NCBI GenBank assembly: GCA_023434205.1
Contig: JAEYTB010000045.1
Span: 1 to 50,622, forward strand
DNA length: 50,622 nt
Reading direction: 5' to 3'
Origin: Planctomycetota bacterium
GTDB taxonomy: Bacteria > Planctomycetota > Phycisphaerae > Phycisphaerales > UBA1924
Translations under genes and position numbers: made by a program
The notes under the pieces: model-generated
What the model was told of the DNA's origin: nothing
Databases searched by the model: none
What the model saw: only the letters and a program-made list of their open reading frames with translations
In this document: positions 24,686 through 31,781 of the stretch, in pieces
Layout: each line of letters begins with the position of its first letter
How positions within the stretch are numbered: position 1 is the stretch's first letter

Positions 24686-24730
24686 GAAACAGCCCTCACG
24701 CGGCGTCAGCGCGGCGTAAAGGGCTGTTTC
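24686..24730 (-). terminator. hairpin after the small stress protein gene
   Basis: GAAACAGCCCT and AGGGCTGTTTC form a perfect 11-bp stem separated by 23 bases that are themselves GC-rich. Read on the minus strand it lies 18 bases after the stop at 24748. The T-rich stretch is about ten bases further on, so efficiency is uncertain. Confidence 0.55.
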
Positions 24731-24747
24731 CAAGAGAGATAGGTGGA

Positions 24748-24966
24748 TCAAGAAGCCTGCGTTTGAGGCGCGGGCTGGGGCGCGGGCGAGCGGGCGTCGC
24801 CACCCATGCGGTGGACGCTGCCCGCGAACTGGCCCTTGGGCCCGCGGAGCTGGCTGCCCGCGGATCGGAGGCCGCCTCGGACACGGTCTTCCTGCGTGAG
24901 GTTGTCCGCGGGGTTCCTGCCGGCGCGAGAGCGCGGGGAGAGGTCGGTCGGCTTGTTGGATTCCAT
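24748..24966 (-). CDS. small stress-type protein with RVRGGLRSA...GQFAGS motif
   Basis: This 72-residue hydrophilic protein is preceded by AAGGAAGG, which fixes the ATG at 24966. The core, DRVRGGLRSAGSQLRGPKGQ followed by FAGS, resembles the basic GG-repeat of bacterial general stress (KGG/Con-10-like) proteins, but it is a single copy and not a textbook match. The rest is rich in Pro, Ala, Ser and Gln and is probably disordered. A second protein at 26119-26463 has the same core in a different background. It is probably a stress-induced DNA- or protein-protective peptide, which is inference from its neighbours. Confidence 0.7.
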   Translation of the reverse strand: MESNKPTDLSPRSRAGRNPADNLTQEDRVRGGLRSAGSQLRGPKGQFAGSVHRMGGDARSPAPQPAPQTQAS

Positions 24967-25270
24967 GTGCCTTCCTTCAGACTTGAGACGCGGGCGCTCA
25001 ACCCTTGCCCGCGGTGGGTGGCCGTTGGTGCGCGACGGCCAGCAACCCTTGACGGCTTTCCGCACGTTGAAACCGCGTGAAGATGTGCCGGACTCCCGCC
25101 TGCCCTGACACGATGGTGAGGGTGGCTAAGACTGCTTGAAAAGGACCGTGAAACACCCGGGGCGAGCGCGGATTTGTTCGCGGCTCACGCGAGGCGGGGC
25201 GGGGGTTTGGCGATGGATGGGAGCGCGTGAGCGCCCAGGGCGGAAAGATGAGGGAGCCGCGAGCGCGTGC
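24967..25270. other. 304-bp intergenic region with a copy of the 22-bp repeat
   Basis: No credible gene was found here. It separates the lone receiver gene from the small stress protein gene, both on the minus strand, and so should hold the promoter of the latter. It contains the second copy of the 22-base repeat. Confidence 0.5.
25139..25160. repeat. 22-bp dispersed repeat, copy 2
   Basis: AAAAGGACCGTGAAACACCC plus GG matches 20699-20720 at 20 of 22 positions. It lies about 175 bases upstream of the small stress protein gene on the minus strand. Confidence 0.6.
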
Positions 25271-25774
25271 TCAGGTTGTCGCCTGGTCGCCCGCGGGCTT
25301 GGGGATCTTGGGGATCACAACCTCGAGGCTGTCGGGCTTGCTGGGGAGCGTGACGGCCTCGAGCCAGTACTCCTTGAGGCGGCGGATGACCTCGAAGAGC
25401 TCGTCGGGGCTGGAGGGCTTGACGATGTAGCTGTTGGCGCCGGCGAGGTAGCAGGCCTCGATCTCGCGCGCGGAGCTGGAGGTCGAGAAGATGATGACGG
25501 GGATGGCCTTGAGGACCGGATCGGCCCGGATCTCCTGGAGCATCCGGAGGCCGTCGGTGCCGGGGAGGTTGAGGTCGAGGATGAGCAGGCCGGGGCGGGC
25601 CTCGGCGCCGTGCTTGAAGTAGCGGCCGCGCTGTTTGAGGAAGTCGAAGGCGTCCTCACCGTAGGAGAAGCGGTAGATGGGGTTCGGGACCTTGGCCTTG
25701 CTGAACGCGCGGACGGCGGCCTCGAAGTCTTCCGGGCTGTCCTCGACGATCAGGATGGGCAGGTTGGACTGCAT
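25271..25774 (-). CDS. stand-alone receiver protein (Rcp1/CheY-like)
   Basis: This is a 167-residue single-domain response regulator. The acidic pair is in ILIVEDSPEDFEAA, the phospho-acceptor is D67 in LLILDLNLPGTDG, the switch Thr/Ser region is FSTSSS and the conserved lysine is K119 in YIVKPSS. The long insertion after strand 2 and the phrase LPGTDGLRMLQEIRADP are typical of the phytochrome-associated Rcp1 subgroup. No output domain and no kinase gene lie next to it, so it must take phosphate from a kinase elsewhere. TATCTT upstream, about 45 bases before the ATG, may be its -10 box. Confidence 0.9.
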   Translation of the reverse strand: MQSNLPILIVEDSPEDFEAAVRAFSKAKVPNPIYRFSYGEDAFDFLKQRGRYFKHGAEARPGLLILDLNLPGTDGLRMLQEIRADPVLKAIPVIIFSTSSSAREIEACYLAGANSYIVKPSSPDELFEVIRRLKEYWLEAVTLPSKPDSLEVVIPKIPKPAGDQATT

Positions 25775-26118
25775 GCGTTACGGGACTCCAGCGCGGGTGT
25801 GGAACACGGACCCCTAAAGATAGTCTGAAAAGGCCGGGCGGGGGGTGCAATTGAGCAGAGAACCTCACCGCGCGGTGTCGGGCGCGGATGAGAAGCGTGT
25901 GACGTGGGCGTGCCGGCAGGCTTCAAGCCGGTGTGGGCCGGTCACTTGGGTTCAAGTAAATAGACGCTAAGTCACTGACCTTTCACGCTCGTCTCGGGGC
26001 TTGGAATGACCTTGTGGGAGCCGTGACGGCAACGCCGCGGCGGAGCGCGGGCGGAATGTGCGGCCCGCGCACGATGGAGATGCACCCGGCGCAAGCCGAG
26101 GAAATACGGAGTGCCAGC
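25775..26118. other. 344-bp divergent intergenic region
   Basis: The gap separates the receiver gene (leftwards) from the second small stress protein gene (rightwards), so both promoters should lie here. It includes an unusually AT-rich stretch for this genome near 25950-25982, with GTCACT repeated. No gene or clear hairpin was seen. Confidence 0.45.
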
Positions 26119-26463
26119 ATGGAACGGATCAACCAGGGGGAAGGCAACGCCTCCGACGCGCGGATCGGGCAAGGTTCAGCGTCCCAGTCGGACACCCGGG
26201 GCACGGGCCAGGGCAGCAACGGCGGCGGGCGTGGGCGCGGGAACGCGGCGAACCTCTCGCGGGAAGCTCGGGTGAAGGGCGGCCAACGGTCGGCGCAGGT
26301 GCAGGTGCGTGATGAGCACGGGCAGTTCGCGGGCCGCTCCGACAAGGCGCGCAGCCGTGACAACCAGGGCGGCCAGCAGGGCAGCTCGGGCAACCAGCAG
26401 GGCCGCGGGTCCGACCAGCAGGGGCGCGGCGACAGCGGGGAGAACGCGCCGGGCCGGTCGTAG
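26119..26463 (+). CDS. small stress-type protein with RVKGGQRSA...GQFAGR motif
   Basis: CGGAG seven bases upstream supports the ATG at 26119. The 114-residue product is very hydrophilic. Residues 1-48 are Gly/Ser/Gln-rich. The core EARVKGGQRSAQVQVRDEHG followed by QFAGR spans about 52-77. The tail is Gln/Gly/Asn/Ser-rich. The core aligns without gaps to that of the protein at 24748-24966, while the flanks differ. It has no membrane segment or signal peptide. The KGG element links it loosely to general-stress proteins. A strong terminator follows, so it is monocistronic. Confidence 0.7.
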   Translation: MERINQGEGNASDARIGQGSASQSDTRGTGQGSNGGGRGRGNAANLSREARVKGGQRSAQVQVRDEHGQFAGRSDKARSRDNQGGQQGSSGNQQGRGSDQQGRGDSGENAPGRS

Positions 26464-26884
26464 CTTTATCGCGTGACGGCGTGGGACCCGTCCCTGAGAA
26501 AACGGGCGGAAGAGGCGCCCGCTCGCGCGGGCGCCTCTTTCTCACCCAAGACAGTCCGAACCCGGTCAGGCTGGGGGTTTCTTTCCGGGATGGACTGCCG
26601 AACCCCTCCCAAAGGCGGGGCCTGATCGGCGCCCGCTCCAAGGAGCTCAAGAGTCAGGATCAGCGTGAGCAGGATTCCAAACACGCGCCACGTGATTCCG
26701 AGAGCGAGGCTGACGGAACGTGGTGGAGGTTGTCTCCGGGTCACGGCTGCGGAACTATCGGCCCAGCCGGTGAGCGTGTGGTGAGCGAGCTATGAAAGGC
26801 GGCTCATTTCAGCCGGATGTCAGAGCGGCGAGCGGGGGCGGTGGCTTCGCGAGTGCGAGCGGATCGCGGCAAACCAAGTGGGCG
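26464..26884. other. 421-bp intergenic region
   Basis: It lies between the small stress protein gene and the stop of the SDR gene. The left part holds a terminator at 26511-26540. A 92-codon minus-strand frame at 26466-26744 has one hydrophobic segment but no ribosome site and runs through the terminator, so I did not call it. Nothing else was recognised. Confidence 0.5.
26511..26540 (+). terminator. intrinsic terminator
   Basis: AGAGGCGCCCGC and GCGGGCGCCTCT form a perfect 12-bp stem around TCGC and are followed by TTCTC. It ends the transcript of the stress protein gene that stops at 26463. Confidence 0.85.
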
Positions 26885-27754
26885 TCAGGCGTTGACGATC
26901 TCGCCGCCGTTGGGGTGGAGCACCTGGCCGGTCATGAAGGATGAGTCGCTGCTGGCGAGGAAGACGTAGCAGGGGGCGATCTCTTCGGGCTCGCCCGCGC
27001 GCTGCATGGGGACATCGCTGCCGAAGGTCTGGACCTTCTCGGCGTCGAAGCTGGCGGGGATGAGCGGGGTCCAGACGGGGCCGGGGGCGACGGCGTTTAC
27101 ACGGATGCCCTTGTCGGCGAGGTTGAGGGCCAGGGAGCGCGTGAAGCCGACGATGGCGGCCTTGGTGGCGGCGTAGTCGACGAGGGTTTTGCTGCCGCGG
27201 TAGGCGGTGACGGAGGCGGTGTTGATGATCGTGGAGCCCTTGGTCATGCGGGGGAGGGCGGCCTTGGTGAGGGCGAAGAAGGAGAGGATGTTGGTGTCGA
27301 AGGTGCGGCGGACGGTGGCGAGGTCGATGTCGGCGAAGTCATCGACGGGGTGCTGTTCGGCGGCGTTGTTGACGAGGATGTCAAGGCGGCCGAGCTGATT
27401 GGAGAGCTGGTCGACGGCACGTGCGCAGAAGGCGTCATCGGCGATGTCGCCCGCGAGGGTGAGGCAGCGGCGGCCCTGCTGCTCGACGAGCTCGCGCGTC
27501 TTGCGGGCGTCTTCGGTCTCCTCGAGGTACATGATGGCGACGTCGGCTCCCTCCCGGGCGAAGGCGATGGCGACGGCGCGGCCGATACCGCTGTCGCCGC
27601 CGGTGATGATGGCGCGCTTGTCTCGAAGGCGGGGGCCGGGCGGGGGCTTGTCTTCGCCGCTGCGCGGGCGCGGGCGCATCTGAGCCTCGCGGCCCGGCTG
27701 GTGGGGCTGGTGCTGGGCGGGGCGGAGCGGCTGCTTGGGGTTGCTCTCGGGCAT
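26885..27754 (-). CDS. short-chain dehydrogenase/reductase, general-stress type
   Basis: This is a 289-residue NAD(P)-dependent oxidoreductase of the classical SDR fold. A Pro/Gln-rich N-terminal extension of about 40 residues precedes the cofactor loop TGGDSGIG (51-58). NNAAEQ lies near 129. The catalytic set is S181, Y194 and K198 (YAATK), and the end is GQVLHPNGGEIV. The extension plus this ending match the group containing Bacillus GsiB-region and YdaD-like stress proteins, often found with DUF892 and DUF1328 genes. The substrate is unknown. It is convergent with the preceding gene and divergent from the stress operon to its right. Confidence 0.9.
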   Translation of the reverse strand: MPESNPKQPLRPAQHQPHQPGREAQMRPRPRSGEDKPPPGPRLRDKRAIITGGDSGIGRAVAIAFAREGADVAIMYLEETEDARKTRELVEQQGRRCLTLAGDIADDAFCARAVDQLSNQLGRLDILVNNAAEQHPVDDFADIDLATVRRTFDTNILSFFALTKAALPRMTKGSTIINTASVTAYRGSKTLVDYAATKAAIVGFTRSLALNLADKGIRVNAVAPGPVWTPLIPASFDAEKVQTFGSDVPMQRAGEPEEIAPCYVFLASSDSSFMTGQVLHPNGGEIVNA

Positions 27755-27945
27755 GGTGCGCAGGAGAGCGCGGGGTTGTGAGGGGTGGGTGAGGGGGTGC
27801 TGAGGTTGACGGCGCGGTCGTGAGCCCGTGCGCTGATTCGGCGGGCATTCACGGGCTGTTTACGGGGTTGCGGAAGTATTCGGTGGCCGGCGCGGCGGGC
27901 GCGCAGGCGGTCGTGGCGTGCGCCACCCAGAAAGGCCGGTGTCGG

Positions 27946-28122
27946 ATGTTGTACTGGGCGGTGGTGTTCCTGGCGATCGCGCTGGTGGCGGCGGCGCTGG
28001 GGTTTGGAGTGGTCACCAGCGGCGCCGCGGTGGTGGCCAAGGTGCTGTTCTTCGTGTTCATGGGGCTGTTCGTGGTGTCGCTCGCGGCAGGGATGTTCCG
28101 GGCGCAGTGGGGCCGGGCGTAG
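27946..28122 (+). CDS. DUF1328 small membrane protein (YtjA-like)
   Basis: The ATG at 27946 has AAAGGCCGG upstream and starts directly in the family pattern. The product has 58 residues and two hydrophobic helices (about 4-24 and 29-48), with the conserved LYWAVVFLAIALVAAALGF and VAKVLFFVFMGLFVVSL segments. The family is widespread next to stress and envelope genes and its function is unknown. It begins a rightward series of stress genes that leads to Ku and LigD. Confidence 0.88.
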   Translation: MLYWAVVFLAIALVAAALGFGVVTSGAAVVAKVLFFVFMGLFVVSLAAGMFRAQWGRA

Positions 28123-28140
28123 GAAGGGAAGGCTGGGGCG

Positions 28141-28632
28141 ATGAGGCTGGAGAGCATGACGGACCTGTATGTGGCGGAGCTTCAGGACGCGTACAACGCG
28201 GAGCGGCAGCTCGTGAAGGCGCTTCCCAAGTTGGCGAGGGCGGCGCAGACCAGCGAGCTGAAGGCCGCGATCCACGAGCACCTGGAGCAGACGCAGAACC
28301 ACCTGACGCGTCTGGAGAAGATCCTGGGCGATCTGAACGAGCGGCCCGGCGGCGAGGTGTGCGAGGCGATGCAGGGGCTGGTGGCGGAGGGGGAGGACAT
28401 GATGAAGGCGGACGGCGAGGACGCGGTCCGCGACGCGGGGCTGATCGTCGCCGCGCAGAAGGTCGAGCACTACGAGATCGCGGCGTACGGCAGCCTGCGG
28501 AACTTTGCGCACCTGCTGAACCGCGAGGACGACGTGAGCCTGCTGGAGCAGACTCTGGAAGAGGAAAAGTCCGCCGACCGCCGGCTGACGGAGCTTGCGG
28601 ACCAGGTGGTCAACCGGCGTGCGGTGGCCTGA
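28141..28632 (+). CDS. DUF892 ferritin-like protein (YciE/YciF type)
   Basis: This 163-residue four-helix-bundle protein has the family opening LTDLY-type segment (here SMTDLYVAELQDAYNAERQL), then HEHLEQTQNHLTRLE and VEHYEIAAYGSLRNFA. The paired Glu and His residues match the ferritin-like metal site. YciF relatives are induced by osmotic or oxidative stress in enterobacteria; the chemical role is unresolved. GGAAGG precedes the start, which lies 18 bases after the DUF1328 stop, so the two are probably cotranscribed. Confidence 0.92.
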   Translation: MRLESMTDLYVAELQDAYNAERQLVKALPKLARAAQTSELKAAIHEHLEQTQNHLTRLEKILGDLNERPGGEVCEAMQGLVAEGEDMMKADGEDAVRDAGLIVAAQKVEHYEIAAYGSLRNFAHLLNREDDVSLLEQTLEEEKSADRRLTELADQVVNRRAVA

Positions 28633-28654
28633 AGACACTGAAAGGAGCCTTGAG

Positions 28655-29017
28655 ATGAAGCGTGCGATACTGGCGGTGTGCGTTGCGGCGATGGGAGTTG
28701 GTCTCGGCTGCGCGAACAACAGAGCGGACGAGCCGCTGGCGAACACGCGCCCGCAGATCAGCCTGGTGTCGAGCAACCGGGAGATCGCGGTGGGGGACAC
28801 GACGACGCTGACGGTCAACAGCCGCAACACGCTGGGGCGCGACGCCCGCGTGGAGTGGACGACGACGGGCGGGGACCTCCAGACCGCGGACAGCGACCGT
28901 GTGGCGCGGCTGATGTTCGAGCAGCCGGGCATGTACACGGTGACGGCGTCGCTGCTGGTGGACGGGCGCGAGGTGGACCGCGAGTCGGTCAACATCAACG
29001 TGCGTCCACTGCGGTGA
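28655..29017 (+). CDS. small lipoprotein with Ig/PKD-like fold
   Basis: AAGGAG before the ATG at 28655 fixes the start. The 120-residue product has a signal peptide ending in the lipobox GLGC, making Cys19 the lipidated residue. The rest looks like one beta-sandwich (ISLVSSNREIAVGDTTTLTV ... PGMYTVTASLLVDG ... ESVNINV), the pattern of PKD or bacterial Ig domains. No enzymatic motif is seen. Its position between a DUF892 gene and a secreted PRC-barrel gene, all with strong ribosome sites, suggests one operon and an envelope role. Confidence 0.75.
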   Translation: MKRAILAVCVAAMGVGLGCANNRADEPLANTRPQISLVSSNREIAVGDTTTLTVNSRNTLGRDARVEWTTTGGDLQTADSDRVARLMFEQPGMYTVTASLLVDGREVDRESVNINVRPLR

Positions 29018-29056
29018 CTTCAGGAACTTGGGACATTCAACCAGGAGGCAGTGCTT

Positions 29057-30793
29057 ATGAACACTCGCGTAGTGTCGGCGATGGTGGTGGCGGTGTGCGC
29101 CGGGGCGGCGGCGGGGCAGGTGCTCAGCCAGCCGCGGGAGAGATGGGAAAACAGCCGAACTCCGGACATCTGGCAGCAGGAGGGCCGCGACCAGGTGGTC
29201 GGCCGCAAAGCGACGCTGGTGCCGGTTGACTGGGTGACGGGCTCGCGGGTGCTGGGCACCAACCAGGAGCGGTTGGGCGAGCTGAGCGATGTGATCCTCG
29301 ACGCCCGGCGCGGGCGCGTGGTGTACGGGCTGCTGGAGCACGGCGGGGTGCTGGGGATCGGCCAGGACTACGTGCCCGTGCCGTGGAACAACTTCCGGTG
29401 GGACGCGGACAGCCGCGTGCTGTCGGTGGGGCTGACGAGGGAGCGTCTTGAGTCGGCGCCGCGGATCGACCGGGACGACTGGCAGCGGCTGAGCGACGCG
29501 GAGTGGCAGCGGCGCTCTGAGCAGTTCTTCGAGGGCGCGGAGGACGGGCAGGCGATGGACCGCTGGTCGCGGCTGGTCCGCGAGGGCCGGGACGTGACGG
29601 TGCGCGGGACGGTCCGCGACCTGGTGTCCCTGGAGCCGGTCGCCGGGCTGGGTGCGCAGCGCGGGCTGCGGATCGAGACCAACGACGGGCAGGAGCGGGT
29701 GGTGCTGATCGGGCCGGCCTGGTTTGTCGATCAGCAGCGCGACATGGTCCAGCGCGGCCAGCAGGTGCAGGTGAATGCGTCCACGGTGAACGCGGACAAC
29801 AACCGGACGTTCCTGGTCGCCAAGGACGTGCGGACGTCGCGCGGCACTTACAAGCTGCGCGATGACGACGGGAGGGCGCCGTGGCAGCTGCGCGTGGACG
29901 GCGACGAGCGGCTGGACCGTGACGATGACGTCTGGCGCGATGCGGACCGGCGGCGCGACACGGACCGGTGGCGCGATGATGAGCGGTGGCGCGACACGGA
30001 CCGCTGGCGCGACGACGACCGTCAGGGCACCCTGGTTCGGGCGCGCGACCTCCGAGGGCAGCGGCTGGTGGACGCCCAGAACAACGAGCTGGGCCGGGTG
30101 CAGTCGGTGGTGTTCAACCCCCAGGACGGCAAGGTCGGCTTCGCGGTGCTCAGCACGGGCGGGTTCATGGGCGTTGCGGACTCCAGCTACGCGGTGCCGT
30201 GGAGCTACTTCAATGTGGACCAGCAGGGCCGCGTCACGGCGTCCAGGCTGGACCGCACGGTGCTGGAGAACGCGCCCAAGCTCGAGACCCGAAACTGGTC
30301 GGAGCTGAGCGACCCGCGGTTTGAGCAGCGGGTGCGGCAGCACTTCGGCGCGGACCGCGCGTTTGACCGGGACAACGATAACTGGCGGCGCGACCAGGAT
30401 TGGCGCGATCAGGACCGGCGCGACGACGCCTGGCGCGACAACCAGGGTCAGCAGCAGGAGCGCAGCACCGAGGCGACGGAGCTGCAGCGCAAGTTCGCGA
30501 CCGGGGCGTCAACGACCTTCGAGGGCTCGATCGTCGGCATCGACCGTACGGGCGGCAACGGCGTAGTGGACCTGGTGCTGCGGACCGACGAGGGCGAGCG
30601 GGTCGTGAAGCTCGTGCCCGCGAACCGGCTCGACAGCATGGGGCTGAACCTGCGCCAGGGCGAGACCGTGCGGGTCCGCGGCAAGCACGCGGACCACGAC
30701 GGCAGGCGCATCATCATCGCGCAGGACATCACGATGAACGGACGTCGGTTCGAGCTGCGTGACCGCAACGGGTACGTGGCAGGCGACCGGTAG
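29057..30793 (+). CDS. secreted protein with two PRC-barrel and two beta-rich modules
   Basis: AGGAGG eight bases before the ATG at 29057 fixes the start. A signal peptide of about 20 residues precedes a 558-residue mature protein made of a duplicated unit. PRC-barrel 1 starts near residue 53 (VDWVTGSRVLG ... LGELSDVILDARRG), and barrel 2 begins about residue 325 (ARDLRGQRL ... LGRVQSVVFNPQDG). Each barrel ends in a [DN]W segment and is followed by a beta-rich part ending TxxGTYKLRDD or TMNGRRFELRDR. An Arg/Asp/Trp-rich repeat separates the halves. PRC barrels bind partners in ribosome or photosystem assembly, and secreted versions are poorly understood. Confidence 0.82.
   Translation: MNTRVVSAMVVAVCAGAAAGQVLSQPRERWENSRTPDIWQQEGRDQVVGRKATLVPVDWVTGSRVLGTNQERLGELSDVILDARRGRVVYGLLEHGGVLGIGQDYVPVPWNNFRWDADSRVLSVGLTRERLESAPRIDRDDWQRLSDAEWQRRSEQFFEGAEDGQAMDRWSRLVREGRDVTVRGTVRDLVSLEPVAGLGAQRGLRIETNDGQERVVLIGPAWFVDQQRDMVQRGQQVQVNASTVNADNNRTFLVAKDVRTSRGTYKLRDDDGRAPWQLRVDGDERLDRDDDVWRDADRRRDTDRWRDDERWRDTDRWRDDDRQGTLVRARDLRGQRLVDAQNNELGRVQSVVFNPQDGKVGFAVLSTGGFMGVADSSYAVPWSYFNVDQQGRVTASRLDRTVLENAPKLETRNWSELSDPRFEQRVRQHFGADRAFDRDNDNWRRDQDWRDQDRRDDAWRDNQGQQQERSTEATELQRKFATGASTTFEGSIVGIDRTGGNGVVDLVLRTDEGERVVKLVPANRLDSMGLNLRQGETVRVRGKHADHDGRRIIIAQDITMNGRRFELRDRNGYVAGDR
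29954..30025 (+). repeat. two tandem 36-bp units encoding RDTDRWRDD[ED]R
   Basis: A 36-base unit starting CGCGACACGGACCG occurs twice in a row, with a partial copy before it. It encodes the charged Arg/Asp/Trp repeat between the two PRC-barrel halves. A similar composition returns near 30370-30440. Confidence 0.75.
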
Positions 30794-30833
30794 ACTCACG
30801 GCGGGCCTGGGGGGAACCCCCGGCCAGCCCTTC

Positions 30834-31778
30834 ATGGCGCGGCCCATCTGGAAAGGCTCGGTGTCGTTCGGGCTGGTGACGATCCCCGTCACGCTGTTCT
30901 CGGCGGAGAACCGCGAAGAGGAGATCAGCTTTCACATGCTCGACCGCGAGAACCACGCGCGGATCAAGTACAAGCGCGTGAACGAGGTGACGGGCGAGGA
31001 GGTCCCCTGGGACCGGATCGTCAAGGGCTACGAGTACGAGGACGGGCAGTACGTGTTCCTGGGGGAAGAGGACTTCAAGCGGGCCGCGGTGGAGGCCACG
31101 CAGACGGTGGCGATCGAGGACTTCGTTGACCGCGACGCCGTGGACTACGCGTACTTCGACAAGCCGTACTACCTCGTGCCGGGCAAGGGCGGGGAGCGGG
31201 CGTACGCGCTGCTGCGCGAGACGCTGGAGCGCACCAACAAGATCGGGATCGCGCGGGTGGTGCTGCGGACCAAGCAGTACCTGGCGGCGATGATCCCCGA
31301 GGGCGATGCGCTGCTGCTGGATCTCGTGCGGTACCCGACGGAGCTGCGGAAACCCGAGGACATCGGCATCCCCGAGGCGGTGAAGAAGGCCGGCAAGCTC
31401 AAGCCGCAGGAGCTGGCGATGGCGGAGCAGCTCGTCGAGACGATGACGAGCGAGTGGGAGCCGGAGAAGTACCGCGATGAGTACCGCGACAAGCTGATGA
31501 AGTGGATCGAGCAGAAGGTCAGGAAGGGGGAGATGGGGCCGGCCGCCCCGACGCCGGGCGCTGAAGAAGACGAGGATGCTCCGGCCCCGATCAGCATCGT
31601 GGACCTGCTGAAGCGGAGCGTTGAAGGGCGGGGTCAGCCCGGGCGGGGCGCCGCGCGGACGAAGGCCGGAGCGGAAGGTCGCGGCGCGGGGCGGCGAGCG
31701 GAGGGCGCGGTCAAGAAAAAGGCGCCGCGCCGCGCGAGCGGGGAACGCAAGGCGCCGGCGCGCCGCAAGGCGGGGTGA
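30834..31778 (+). CDS. ku: Ku DNA end-binding protein
   Basis: This bacterial Ku homodimer threads onto DNA double-strand ends and recruits LigD for non-homologous end joining. The 314-residue product has the family start RPIWKGSVSFGLVTIPV, KYKRVNEVTGEEVPWD and RPxELR-like and LVETMTSEWEPEKYRDEY segments. The last 60 residues or so are an Ala/Lys/Arg-rich tail typical of longer bacterial Ku forms that bind DNA on their own. The ATG at 30834 begins exactly at the domain; no ribosome site is seen and the PRC-barrel stop is 40 bases upstream, so coupling is likely. ligD starts three bases after the stop. Confidence 0.97.
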   Translation: MARPIWKGSVSFGLVTIPVTLFSAENREEEISFHMLDRENHARIKYKRVNEVTGEEVPWDRIVKGYEYEDGQYVFLGEEDFKRAAVEATQTVAIEDFVDRDAVDYAYFDKPYYLVPGKGGERAYALLRETLERTNKIGIARVVLRTKQYLAAMIPEGDALLLDLVRYPTELRKPEDIGIPEAVKKAGKLKPQELAMAEQLVETMTSEWEPEKYRDEYRDKLMKWIEQKVRKGEMGPAAPTPGAEEDEDAPAPISIVDLLKRSVEGRGQPGRGAARTKAGAEGRGAGRRAEGAVKKKAPRRASGERKAPARRKAG

Positions 31779-31781
31779 TGT

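Noticed and set aside
26466..26744. A 92-codon minus-strand frame with one hydrophobic segment
   Set aside because: No ribosome site precedes its GTG start and it runs through the terminator of the opposite gene. It could be real but the evidence is too weak.
27435..28998. Long minus-strand frames over the stress operon
   Set aside because: They overlap the SDR, DUF1328, DUF892 and lipoprotein genes, whose family motifs and ribosome sites are clear.
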